The notes: generated from the sequence alone by a model not told the origin. Shown: positions 29,547 to 38,662, numbered from the stretch's first letter. The stretch: 47,671 bases of DNA from Spirochaetales bacterium (GCA_021736255.1 JAIPGG010000011.1:1-47671); one strand, 5' to 3'. Program-made: numbers and translations.

Positions 29547-30029
29547 TTAGCCTTTTCGGCCAACAACATAGAGGTGGGAATCAGTACTCCCTTTTTCGAG
29601 TAACCGGTAACCGTCCTTGGCAATCATCTGAAAAAGCATGTTTGGTTCGAAATACCGTTCATCCACTCCGGTCCGGACTCCTTCCCGCCAATCCACGAAG
29701 ATGAATACCCCGGCTGGTTTCAACACCGCTTTCATGCTTGCCAAAAACTGTTCAACATCATGAAAATGATGGAGGGCATAAACGCTGTAAATAATGTCAA
29801 AGGATTTATTGAGAGTATTGATCTCTTCGGCGGGTATATCTACAAAGGTAATGCCCGGATAATCCCTCCGGGGGATGAAGGGGTCGATCCCCCAGGCCTC
29901 TCCTCCGTAGCGGGCGTGGAGTTCTTCAATCAAATCTCCGCGGCCTGCTCCTACCTCGAGGCAAGAGACCCCGGGAGAAAAATAATCTGCAAAGTATTTT
30001 TTCAATAGATCCCTGCCGGCCTGTTCCAT
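29547..30029 (-). CDS. Class I SAM-dependent methyltransferase
   Basis: VSCLEVGAGRGDLIEELHARYGG motif I; FDIIYSVYALHHFHDVEQFLASMKAVLKPAGVFIFVDW. Confidence 0.88.
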   Translation of the reverse strand: MEQAGRDLLKKYFADYFSPGVSCLEVGAGRGDLIEELHARYGGEAWGIDPFIPRRDYPGITFVDIPAEEINTLNKSFDIIYSVYALHHFHDVEQFLASMKAVLKPAGVFIFVDWREGVRTGVDERYFEPNMLFQMIAKDGYRLLEKGSTDSHLYVVGRKG

Positions 30030-30037
30030 AGCTGTAG

Positions 30038-30340
30038 TCTACCAACGCCGAGAAAACACGTCCACCGACCCTGCCGGCCGCGGCAAAGCAGATCATTTCT
30101 CCAGCCGGATCTCCGGCGGCGCCGGAAATCACTCCCGAGTTCAAACTTGAGTTCGATATCAGCAAGCGGGAAGCCGAGGTCGTTCCCCTGATGTGTTCGG
30201 GAAAGAGCAGCAAGACCATTGCGGAAAAGCTTTTTATATCCCCCCGTACCGTTGAAAATCACATCCAGAATATCTACCGAAAATACGGGGTGCGCAGACG
30301 GCTCGAACTCGTGCACCTGCTCCTCCGCTATTCGAGCTGA
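30038..30340 (+). pseudogene. LuxR-type HTH C-terminal fragment (no start codon found); not in ORF track
   Basis: Frame reads ...EITPEFKLEFDISKREAEVVPLMCSGKSSKTIAEKLFISPRTVENHIQNIYRKYGVRRRLELVHLLLRYSS*; TAG at 30035-30037 and no ATG/GTG/TTG before the HTH. Confidence 0.7.
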
Positions 30341-30415
30341 TCCGATTCTGATGGTCCGTCCAGAGTATTCACATCTCCGCTTTTTTTCTTCACCCCGATT
30401 TAGTATCCTTTAGGT

Positions 30416-30985
30416 ATGGATCAAATACGAATGCTCGAGGACATGCTCAATTCCAGAACGAAGGAAGGCAAAGAGGGAATCGTCGCCTTTGCCCGGTACC
30501 TGCGGGGGACTACCCTTGACGAGCGGACTCTCCCGGTTTACTTAAAGTTTCTGCACACCGGTGTCCCGGAGGCTATGGACGAACTCTTCCAGGACCGGGA
30601 TCCCGCCTCTTTCTTTTCCCGCTTTGTCCCCAACCGGGACCTGATCACGGAGGTCATCGAGCTGCTCTCCGAAAACGTCCCGAAGCAGGCTGATCGGCGG
30701 GTCGTCCTGGCATGCCTGGGGGTTCTGGCCAACGCATACGCGAGTGCGGAGGACGGGATGACGATCTATCCGCTGACGGTGCAGGACCTCTTTCACACGG
30801 CAAAGCACCTTACGGCAGGGGACAATCAGGTTTCCGAGATATTGGAAGACCTCCTCGATTCGCTTTCGGCTCTTTCGGCAGGCCGGCACGGAGAACTCCA
30901 CAAAACGGTCCTGCAACTGCGGGACGCCCACCTGGATGCAACAAAGAAGATTGGCGATGTGATTCCCCACAACATGCTCGTCTGA
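30416..30985 (+). CDS. Paralogous helical family member A (divergent), unknown function
   Basis: Shares FARYL...LPVYLKFL...DRDP..FF....PN...GMTIYPLTVQDLFHTAKHL...EILEDLLDSL...KKIGDVIPHNMLV with the four other copies. Confidence 0.7.
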   Translation: MDQIRMLEDMLNSRTKEGKEGIVAFARYLRGTTLDERTLPVYLKFLHTGVPEAMDELFQDRDPASFFSRFVPNRDLITEVIELLSENVPKQADRRVVLACLGVLANAYASAEDGMTIYPLTVQDLFHTAKHLTAGDNQVSEILEDLLDSLSALSAGRHGELHKTVLQLRDAHLDATKKIGDVIPHNMLV

Positions 30986-31017
30986 ACCGGCCGTCCGCTG
31001 TACGCATGCGGAAGGCC

Positions 31018-32988
31018 TCAATACACAGGCAGCCGGATGTCTTGTCCCGGGAATACGAGGTTGAACTGATCGAGCCCGGGATTCGCTGCAAAAACGTCCA
31101 TAACAAACTCCATCCAGGAAACTTCGGCAGGAACGGAGTAGGTCCCCCCGCCGGAAACAGAAACGCCTCCGGCTTTGGCCGTCTGAAACAATTGCCACGT
31201 AGTTTCGCCCTCGTTCACCGACCAGAGAGGTCCACTGTCGCTCGAAGATATTTGAAAATCCGATGCGGCGGGTGTTTGCCCGGCGGCTGCTTCGCCGCTT
31301 TCGCCGGCAGCAGTCTCTGCGCCGCCCACAGCACCGGCGGACTCTGTCCCCGGCGCCTGGGCCTCGTCGATAGTTCCGCCCCCAGCGGATCCGGTCTCGC
31401 CACCCCCATCTTTCGCCGGTATTCCGGTAAAAAGAACGACCCCTAAGACCACGGCAGCCGCCGCTCCACCGGCAGTAAAAAGCATGCTCCGTTTTCTACG
31501 GGCAGGGCGGCCCCCTCCTTCATCTCGGCCCCGTTCAGCCGTTCGCTCCCTTCCGGTGTCGGTGGAGGGCGACTCCGGAGCCGGTTCCGGTTCCGGTTGG
31601 GTTCCGGGCTTTCGTTCCGGTTCTTCCGCCTGTTCGGAACCGGGAGCTCCGGCCGGCTGGTCTTCGGTTTCCAGGTCATCGATAATCTTCAACAATTCTT
31701 CGGTGTTGCGGCTAAAATGGATGGTATATTGGGAGTCTTTCGCTTCCTTTGCATTTGTACCGGAGGGAGTTCGCTCGCCTTCCATCGCCTCGTAATCTGA
31801 GCTTAGTTTTTTTTGGGAAGCGCTTTCTTCTCCAGCTTCCCGGACATCTCCATCGGTCCGGCTGCCACTTTTACCCTCGGTTTCGGCCGCTTGAATAGCT
31901 GCTTCTTTCGCTTCATTTCGATCAAAAGGGGATTGCCGCTCAGATTCCCGTTCACTGCCGATGTAAGCATTATCTCCTCGGTCAGTCCTTTGCTCTTGAT
32001 CGGTGTCTCCCTCTGTTTGTTCCGCAGAATCAGCAAGATCGGAGCGTTCGGTCTGTTCCTTGTCGGCACTTGGAGATTCTCCGGAATATCGGCCGACCCG
32101 TTCGGACTGCTCTTCACTTTCAGCCTGCTCTGGAGAAAACCTATCTCTCTCTGTTACGGTTGCACCCTCCTCTATCGAAGCAGCATCCATCTCGTTATCC
32201 CTTTTTGTCGCGCTTCCAACTGGTTTTTGTCGCCGAGAGATCGAATCCCCATCCGATCCGGTTTTCTCCTCGGATTCACGTGCTGAACGGGCGGCATAAT
32301 CACTCGGCTTTCGCATATCAGGCTCGTCCGCATAATGGAATTCTTCAGTTAGTGCCTTATCGCCTTTCCCCTCGATCTCTCGGATGATGTTTTTTAAATT
32401 CCTGAGGTACACAAAAATTCCCTGAATCACATTTTCCGGAAGATCAGATTCTATCCTGGAAAGGAGGAAACTCAGCATCGCCCGATTTTGTTCATTCAAA
32501 TCAACTCGACAAAAAATCATCGTAAGATAGAAAGCGGTAGCATTCGGACTGAACCGGGATGTGACCTTTTCAATTTTTATGCCCTGACTGATAGCGCGCT
32601 TGAAAGACAAGTAGGGCCGATTAATAATATCGTAGGTAATGTCGTCGGGAAGGGGGCGTTTATCATCAAAGAGCTGGTAACGAAGAAAACTTTGATCACT
32701 GTTGTCCAGCCGTCCCTTGAGCAATTCATAGAGCAATTCCGCAGTTCTCAGGTTCCCTTGGCCTAATTTATTGAGTAAAACCATCGATAAAACCAGTTGT
32801 TCTTTCGACGCGCTGCTCTCAAGAAACGAATTGCTGATTATTGAACACGTTGTTTTTACGTCTTCCGGGCCGAGTTCGCCGAGAAAATCGTCTATCTGTT
32901 TATTGAGTTGGGCACTCCACCTATGCACTTCGGCTGAGGAGTAAATAGATTTCAAATCGTCCTTGATTGTTTCCTCGGCCGGCGGCAA
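31018..32988 (-). CDS. Predicted single-pass membrane protein: N-terminal helical domain, acidic low-complexity linker, TM, LysM-like C-terminus
   Basis: N-terminal ~220 aa globular; E/S/D/R-rich middle; RRKRSMLFTAGGAAAAVVLGVVLFTGIPA TM; NEGETTWQLFQ...FAANPGLDQFNLVFPGQDIRLPVY. TTG start with AAGGTG upstream. Confidence 0.75.
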   Translation of the reverse strand: MPPAEETIKDDLKSIYSSAEVHRWSAQLNKQIDDFLGELGPEDVKTTCSIISNSFLESSASKEQLVLSMVLLNKLGQGNLRTAELLYELLKGRLDNSDQSFLRYQLFDDKRPLPDDITYDIINRPYLSFKRAISQGIKIEKVTSRFSPNATAFYLTMIFCRVDLNEQNRAMLSFLLSRIESDLPENVIQGIFVYLRNLKNIIREIEGKGDKALTEEFHYADEPDMRKPSDYAARSARESEEKTGSDGDSISRRQKPVGSATKRDNEMDAASIEEGATVTERDRFSPEQAESEEQSERVGRYSGESPSADKEQTERSDLADSAEQTEGDTDQEQRTDRGDNAYIGSERESERQSPFDRNEAKEAAIQAAETEGKSGSRTDGDVREAGEESASQKKLSSDYEAMEGERTPSGTNAKEAKDSQYTIHFSRNTEELLKIIDDLETEDQPAGAPGSEQAEEPERKPGTQPEPEPAPESPSTDTGRERTAERGRDEGGGRPARRKRSMLFTAGGAAAAVVLGVVLFTGIPAKDGGGETGSAGGGTIDEAQAPGTESAGAVGGAETAAGESGEAAAGQTPAASDFQISSSDSGPLWSVNEGETTWQLFQTAKAGGVSVSGGGTYSVPAEVSWMEFVMDVFAANPGLDQFNLVFPGQDIRLPVY

Positions 32989-33165
32989 TCAGATCACCTT
33001 CCCTGCTGGATCAGCCTTCATACTTAAATCATCGGCGAAAAGGCCTAGAGAATACATTTCCGCTTGATATCCACTCGACCTATAATAATTATCAGGAGTC
33101 AACTTTTCCTAATAGCTTCTTGTGCCGACAATTGGATAAGAACAACCTCGGTAGGATAACATGAT

Positions 33166-33882
33166 ATGAACGAATGGGATTCTGGTAAAGAAGACAAAGA
33201 CTTCTTTCAACAAAACCGCCAAATTATACTCGACGGTATATTAGGAACCGGAAATCCAATTCAGGTCGGTTCAAGTATGGCTTTCGCAAAATACCTGAGC
33301 CACGTAGGCCTAACCTCAAAAAATCACTCCCTTTTTTTAAAAACAATTGAGACCAACAACAAATGGGTAGTGGATGAACTGGTTGCAGACCGGGATCCCC
33401 GGCTCATGTTTGCGGTTATACGCCCCTATTACGAGTTGATTCATCGGGCTTTTGAATTGCTTTCGTCATGGCACCCAGGGCAAATCTATTCCAAGGTTCT
33501 TTTGACTGTCCTCGGGACCATAGAATACAGCTTTTACAAGCCGGATGACGGCTTTGAGATTTACCCATTAGGCATTACCGACCTCCACAACCTAGGTAAG
33601 TTTCTCGACCAGGAGGAAGGTCAGCACAACAGCATAAACGAAACAATTCTCGAAATTCTCGATCGTTTGACCAGGCTCGGTGAATATCAAAGCACCATCC
33701 AAAAGAACATACTCGCAAAACATGCCTACAACATCAGAGATTCGTTTTTTGACAATACGAAAAGACTCGAAGACATCATCCCCAAGGTGCTGCTGGTCCG
33801 AATAAAACGAGAGGACAGAGAAGTACCTCCTTCCCGAGAATTCATTGATTTTGCCCAAAAAATCGACAATAATGATGAGTAG
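33166..33882 (+). CDS. Paralogous helical family member B, unknown function
   Basis: FAKYLSHVGLTSKNHSLFLKTIETNNKWVVDELVADRDPRLMF...GFEIYPLGITDLHNLGKFL...AYNIRDSFFDNTKRLEDIIPKVLL. Confidence 0.8.
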   Translation: MNEWDSGKEDKDFFQQNRQIILDGILGTGNPIQVGSSMAFAKYLSHVGLTSKNHSLFLKTIETNNKWVVDELVADRDPRLMFAVIRPYYELIHRAFELLSSWHPGQIYSKVLLTVLGTIEYSFYKPDDGFEIYPLGITDLHNLGKFLDQEEGQHNSINETILEILDRLTRLGEYQSTIQKNILAKHAYNIRDSFFDNTKRLEDIIPKVLLVRIKREDREVPPSREFIDFAQKIDNNDE

Positions 33883-33908
33883 TCATTAATCAAGAAAGGA
33901 ACGTCCCT

Positions 33909-34814
33909 ATGAGTATCAGCCCCTCCGACATCCAAAAGGCGACAAAAATAGTCGAAAACAATTCAAACCGACCGACAAGCAATTGTGGAATACCGGGAGG
34001 ACTATTGGATTTTTCCGAAGACACCAAACCCGCAATTGTTATCGGGGATCTGCACGGCGCCGTCGATAATCTCAAAGCGATTATCAATCACGAAGACAAC
34101 CTGGACCGGCTCAAAAACCACGAGCTTCGAGTTATTATCGTGGGCGATGGTCCACACAACGACCAAACCGGCCAGATGAAGGAAATGGAGTCCTCCCTCC
34201 AGGTGATGGATGAAATCATTCAACTGATAACCACATACGGGGAGGATGTGATCTATATCCGAGGAAATCACGACACCTTCGATGAAAATGTGGCCAAAAG
34301 CGCCATTCAACAGGGTCTGGAATTTCGCCTCCACATGACCGAACAATGGGGAGAAGAATACGTAGATGCTTTCGACGAATTCTTCGAGGCTCTGCCGATG
34401 TTTGTTATCGGAAAGGGTTTTGTCATTACCCATGCCGGACCGGTTCGTCATGGATGCACCCGCCAGGAGCTGATCGATGTAAAGGACAACCCGGATTATT
34501 ATCGACAGCTCATGTGGAACCGCCTTCACGAGTTTCGGGGTAATCCAAGCTTGAAGGAATACGGAGAAGAGGATATCCGAAAAACACTCAAGAAACTGAA
34601 CCTACCGCTCGACACTCCCTTCATTGTCGGTCACAATCCGATGTGGCATACCGGAAATGACACCGGCATTTGGCGGGATATTATCGGAATAAAAAATCAC
34701 ATAATCATTTATACGAATCTCCAAACTCGGGGACCATATCTCTACATAGAAAATAGTCGGATCACGGAAATGTTTGCAAGACCCAAAGCACCAGAGAGGT
34801 TTTATGTCAGATAA
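33909..34814 (+). CDS. PPP-family-like metallophosphatase
   Basis: IVIGDLHGAVDNL (GDxHG), VIIVGDGPHND (divergent GDxVDRG), YIRGNHDTFDE (GNHD), VITHAGPVRHG, FIVGHNPMWH. Confidence 0.85.
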   Translation: MSISPSDIQKATKIVENNSNRPTSNCGIPGGLLDFSEDTKPAIVIGDLHGAVDNLKAIINHEDNLDRLKNHELRVIIVGDGPHNDQTGQMKEMESSLQVMDEIIQLITTYGEDVIYIRGNHDTFDENVAKSAIQQGLEFRLHMTEQWGEEYVDAFDEFFEALPMFVIGKGFVITHAGPVRHGCTRQELIDVKDNPDYYRQLMWNRLHEFRGNPSLKEYGEEDIRKTLKKLNLPLDTPFIVGHNPMWHTGNDTGIWRDIIGIKNHIIIYTNLQTRGPYLYIENSRITEMFARPKAPERFYVR

Positions 34815-35733
34815 GAATGACAACATGCTAATAGCCGATACGATCAAGGATCAAACCGTCCGCGATTATTTTTACCTCGATCTGTCGCTGAATGAACTCA
34901 TCGACAAGATGTGCAACCTGCAGCTTCAAAATATCGGGGATGATAAGTTGGCTCCTTTCTGGGCGAAGGTTCGCGGATACACAGCCGGTATGGACAATGA
35001 AGGCAACTCATGGCTCATTAAGGAAATTCCACCTGAAGAAGGCCCTGCTCATAAGACTCAGGAAATCGCCTTTTACATGGATTTCTTGTTAAAGACACCG
35101 GCCGCCCCCACTGTCTTGCTCCAACATGGCGATACAATTTACCGGGCGACCAAACAGATTACCAATGCCATGCAGATCGGCAGCTACAACTATCTACAGG
35201 AACCGTTCATTAAGATGCTGGCAAATGATCTGATAAATCGCTGGCTTTTCTTCGATGAGGACAGAAATCCGAATAATTACCTGGTCAAACACGACACCGA
35301 CGGGGAACCCTTCATTATCGTGATTGATTACAACAAAGCGGATTTGGAAACGGAAGATATGAAGATCTTCGGACTCGAAGATCGGTTCGGCTGGCACCGT
35401 GAAGAAAAAACTCGATTCCTCACGTTACTGAAACCGGAAAATTTCGAGGGTTTGAGCATCGAAGACTTCGAACAACGCCTATCGTTAATGACCAGTATCG
35501 AAGAATCGACCATTCTCGAAATGTGCCGATCGGTGTTTTCCTGTGGCATTATCGAAGATACCGATGGAACGGCACAGAAAATCACTCGCAACCTGCTCAA
35601 TCGCATCGACTACCTCGATACATATTTTCGGAAATGGTTCAAAAAGCGAAACACCCAAAAAGAAAAGGAAGTAGATGACCGATATTCCGGACTGGGTCAG
35701 TCGTTTCTCGATTACTACAAACGGAAGACATGA
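34804..35733 (+). CDS. Atypical (HipA/PI3K-PI4K-like) kinase-fold protein
   Basis: SWLIKEIPPEEG (candidate ATP Lys), FFDEDRNPNNYLVKH (catalytic DRNxxN), FIIVIDYNKADLE (metal Asp). ATG 34804 preceded by GAGAGG; overlaps phosphatase stop by 11 nt. Confidence 0.65.
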   Translation: MSDKNDNMLIADTIKDQTVRDYFYLDLSLNELIDKMCNLQLQNIGDDKLAPFWAKVRGYTAGMDNEGNSWLIKEIPPEEGPAHKTQEIAFYMDFLLKTPAAPTVLLQHGDTIYRATKQITNAMQIGSYNYLQEPFIKMLANDLINRWLFFDEDRNPNNYLVKHDTDGEPFIIVIDYNKADLETEDMKIFGLEDRFGWHREEKTRFLTLLKPENFEGLSIEDFEQRLSLMTSIEESTILEMCRSVFSCGIIEDTDGTAQKITRNLLNRIDYLDTYFRKWFKKRNTQKEKEVDDRYSGLGQSFLDYYKRKT

Positions 35734-35753
35734 CAATACACTAGTAGTAAGGA

Positions 35754-37829
35754 ATGTTTCAGGCAGGAGATACAATCAATAATTGCTACGTCCTCCACGA
35801 GAAACTCGGAGAAAACGATGTTTTCTCCACATGGCGGGCAAAGGCTCTCTATTCGCCCAACGACTTTTCATTGACCTTTTTCACCTTTTCCGAAGAAGAG
35901 ATCGCAGATAACACGTTTGAACAGTTTCAGCAGGTTTTTTTTACCCTAAACACCTTCCAGAGTCCCTATATTCACACGCCGTTCGAATTCGACGAGTCCC
36001 AAGGGATAAAATATCTCTCATTCCCCTGGATATCAGGTTATTCCCTTCGAGAGGCTCTGTCGGAACAACTAATCAACGATTATAGTCAAATTGTAAATAT
36101 ATCGATCAACCTCCTTCGCGCACTCTCAGAACTCGAACGTATCGGTCTGCGTCACAATTGCCTCTCGCCACGGTCGGTTGTACTCGAGACATCATATTTC
36201 GAATACGGCTTAGTTCGTCTTCGAAATGTTGGATTTTCGCCGATCCTCGCATCCCTACCCAACTGCGACTATTGGAAAAGGCTCGAGCCATACCGCCGAA
36301 AACCGCAGGCAGGTGATCGTGGTCATGAACAAGATCTCTATGCAGCCGGGATTCTCATAGAAGAGATGCTTACATCCATCAACACCGAAGAAAATCTATC
36401 AGAGTCGGGTTCCCTCCGGCAATTGAGCCGGAACATGCAGGAACAACCGGAAGCCTTCGATTCGGTTGTTCACGTTCTCAATCAACTTCTTCAGTCCTAT
36501 CCGGGAAAGCAGGTTGTCGATTTAATTCAGGAACATATTGCTTCTACCGGCTTGGCGGAAAAATCGAACAAAAAACTGCTCCAGACGATCGAGAATCGCT
36601 ATACGGAGTACAAGAATGCCGCCTACGAGAAACGGAGAACTCGGATCCGGGAATTGGAAAGCAAAAATCGCATGTTAGAAGAACTGCCCGAACAAGAGAT
36701 TATTCCGGAAACCTCTCTGAATATCAGGGAGGAAGTAGAAGAGCTGGAACCGGCAGGACCGAACCCCGAAATCGAAGAAACACCGTCACAGGCATCACGA
36801 ACAACAGAAAACGCAAGATTGCTTACGAAAACATTGAACGCTGTGCGTCGATTTTTCCGTCGAGGAGGAAAAAAGAGATTTAGGCTCTCGAAAAAACCTG
36901 AAAGCTTTGAAAAACCACCACAAAGCGACAGGAGCGAAGCAAATCTACCGACAGTCGACGGCGACCTGAAGCATACGGGCGAACCTGATGAGAAAAACAG
37001 AGTGGCAACAGTCGTTCAGCAACTCACGGCCCATTTTACCGGCTTATTCAAATTCCGCTCCCGCTCTGAGGTTTCCACCGCCTCTTCCACTACAGCTCCA
37101 TCGCCGGATTTCGAAGAAAACGACACAGCCCCGCAAACCACCGAGATACCCGAAGTCAACACCGAACGGCCATACACGTCCGGTACCACTGAAGAAGAAT
37201 ACTACCGCAGGCAGCGGAAAACCCCGGGGTCGGGAACCGAATTGGGCAGCTACATGAATCAACAGGCTCAAGCAAAAAACTTTTCAGCCCGTTCCAGGGA
37301 ACAATCAAACAGCGATTACGCCCTCGGAGAGGGCCCAGACTATTCAACCCTCGAACGCAGGGATTCCGAGGACGCAAGTGGGCCCTCTCAAAATATAGAC
37401 TGGAACGAAAGCCGGATTCGAAAGGATCGGGAAACACCTCAATGGTTGCACTCACATACAGACGAGGAAGGAGAAACCAGGGACCGCGGACAATCGGAAC
37501 GCAAACCGGAAGACTACACCGTACCCCAATCGCTTCCTCCGAAACTCGAGCAACAGGGGCCGAAACGGGCTGCAAGCGACCTGCATCAGGAGCCGTCAAG
37601 CACAGAGGACACGAAAAATCCGGCAACCCCACCAAGACCTGTGGTCCCTCAACCGGAACCCGATACAATTCAGCCGGTTGAAAAACCTCCAGAAACCGAC
37701 GACACGGGGCAAGGTCCGGAACAACCGATGAGGCCGGCGAAGAAAGGGTTTTTTGCCCGTCTCTTGAGCTTTTTGCAACGTATATACGGTTTTTTTACCG
37801 GTAATGCCGGGAAAAATCGAGACAACTAA
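35754..37829 (+). CDS. Hanks-type pseudokinase with long disordered region and aromatic/basic C-terminal tail
   Basis: Kinase-like order: YVLHEKLGENDVFSTWRA, FSLTFF (VALKFF position, K to T), YLSFPWISGYSLREAL, GLRHNCLSPRSVVLE (HRD to HNC), RLRNVGFSP (DFG to NVG), DLYAAGILIEEMLT; C-tail KKGFFARLLSFLQRIYGFFTGNAGKNRDN. Confidence 0.8.
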   Translation: MFQAGDTINNCYVLHEKLGENDVFSTWRAKALYSPNDFSLTFFTFSEEEIADNTFEQFQQVFFTLNTFQSPYIHTPFEFDESQGIKYLSFPWISGYSLREALSEQLINDYSQIVNISINLLRALSELERIGLRHNCLSPRSVVLETSYFEYGLVRLRNVGFSPILASLPNCDYWKRLEPYRRKPQAGDRGHEQDLYAAGILIEEMLTSINTEENLSESGSLRQLSRNMQEQPEAFDSVVHVLNQLLQSYPGKQVVDLIQEHIASTGLAEKSNKKLLQTIENRYTEYKNAAYEKRRTRIRELESKNRMLEELPEQEIIPETSLNIREEVEELEPAGPNPEIEETPSQASRTTENARLLTKTLNAVRRFFRRGGKKRFRLSKKPESFEKPPQSDRSEANLPTVDGDLKHTGEPDEKNRVATVVQQLTAHFTGLFKFRSRSEVSTASSTTAPSPDFEENDTAPQTTEIPEVNTERPYTSGTTEEEYYRRQRKTPGSGTELGSYMNQQAQAKNFSARSREQSNSDYALGEGPDYSTLERRDSEDASGPSQNIDWNESRIRKDRETPQWLHSHTDEEGETRDRGQSERKPEDYTVPQSLPPKLEQQGPKRAASDLHQEPSSTEDTKNPATPPRPVVPQPEPDTIQPVEKPPETDDTGQGPEQPMRPAKKGFFARLLSFLQRIYGFFTGNAGKNRDN

Positions 37830-37906
37830 TACTACTCTACTACTCTATGAAGAGCCGGCATAAAACAACCCGCAACTTGTAAGGCCGCGGGTTTATTGGC
37901 TTTCTC

Positions 37907-38593
37907 TTATTGTTTACTCGGGGGCGTTTCTAACTGAGTATAATCTTCAGTCTTCAACAACAGATCAGGTATGGCTTCATCCAACGATTTATTCATGTCG
38001 AGGAATTTGCCTCGTATGTTGTTCGCCTGAGTAGCAACAGACATGAGTTCCTGATCTTCCGAGGGTCGACCTGGATCTACAAGTGATGCGATCGTATCGA
38101 GAATACTGAGTATACTCGAGTTCAAATCATATTTTTGGTCCTGAGCTTCATCCAGATGCTTTCCAAGGTTATTCACATCCTCCGGGTTCAAAGGATACAC
38201 TCGGTACCCCTCGAGCGGACTTTGGTATGTTACCTTCAAGAGCCCTAGGTATACTTGCAGAGCCTTTGGATATAGCCCTCCACGCTTTGCTTGAGTCAAC
38301 GCCCTGAAGCATTCCTTGAGGATATAATAATTCGGTTGAACCTTGATAAAGAAGGTTTCCGGCTCCGCATTACCCAGCAGAGCATCCGCAACCCAATGGT
38401 TTCTCAAAGCGAGGATTTTGAGGAAGATCGGATAATTATCGGGATTCACTCCTACCATGCTCAGATAGCGGGCATATGCTATCGTCGCATCCACACCTTC
38501 AGTTTCTTGCAGCTCAAGGATATTGGTAAGGAAAGATAATTCGAGCTTATCCAGATCCTCTTGGGTCCAACCGCTCTCTTCCCATCTCTTCAT
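37907..38593 (-). CDS. Paralogous helical family member C, unknown function
   Basis: YARYLSMVGVNPDNYPIFLKILALRNHWVADALLGNAEP...GYRVYPLNPEDVNNLGKHLDE...SILSILDTI...ANNIRGKFLDMNKSLDEAIPDLLL; start set by AAGGAG 7 nt upstream of ATG 38593. Confidence 0.8.
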   Translation of the reverse strand: MKRWEESGWTQEDLDKLELSFLTNILELQETEGVDATIAYARYLSMVGVNPDNYPIFLKILALRNHWVADALLGNAEPETFFIKVQPNYYILKECFRALTQAKRGGLYPKALQVYLGLLKVTYQSPLEGYRVYPLNPEDVNNLGKHLDEAQDQKYDLNSSILSILDTIASLVDPGRPSEDQELMSVATQANNIRGKFLDMNKSLDEAIPDLLLKTEDYTQLETPPSKQ

Positions 38594-38662
38594 GGATACA
38601 CTCCTTCGTATGAACAAAGGTGCAGGATTCGGCATCCTGCACCCGATAGTACAATGTTGTAG

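Noticed and set aside
30986-31017. Hairpin GGCCGTCCGC/GCGGAAGGCC between convergent genes
   Set aside because: Contains a mismatch and lacks a T tract on either strand; not a convincing terminator.
30542-31198. 218-aa minus-strand ORF overlapping paralogue A and the LysM-like gene
   Set aside because: Antisense to a family member supported by paralogy.
37156-37668. 170-aa minus-strand ORF and other ORFs opposite the pseudokinase tail
   Set aside because: Arise from low-complexity coding sequence on +; no conserved motifs.
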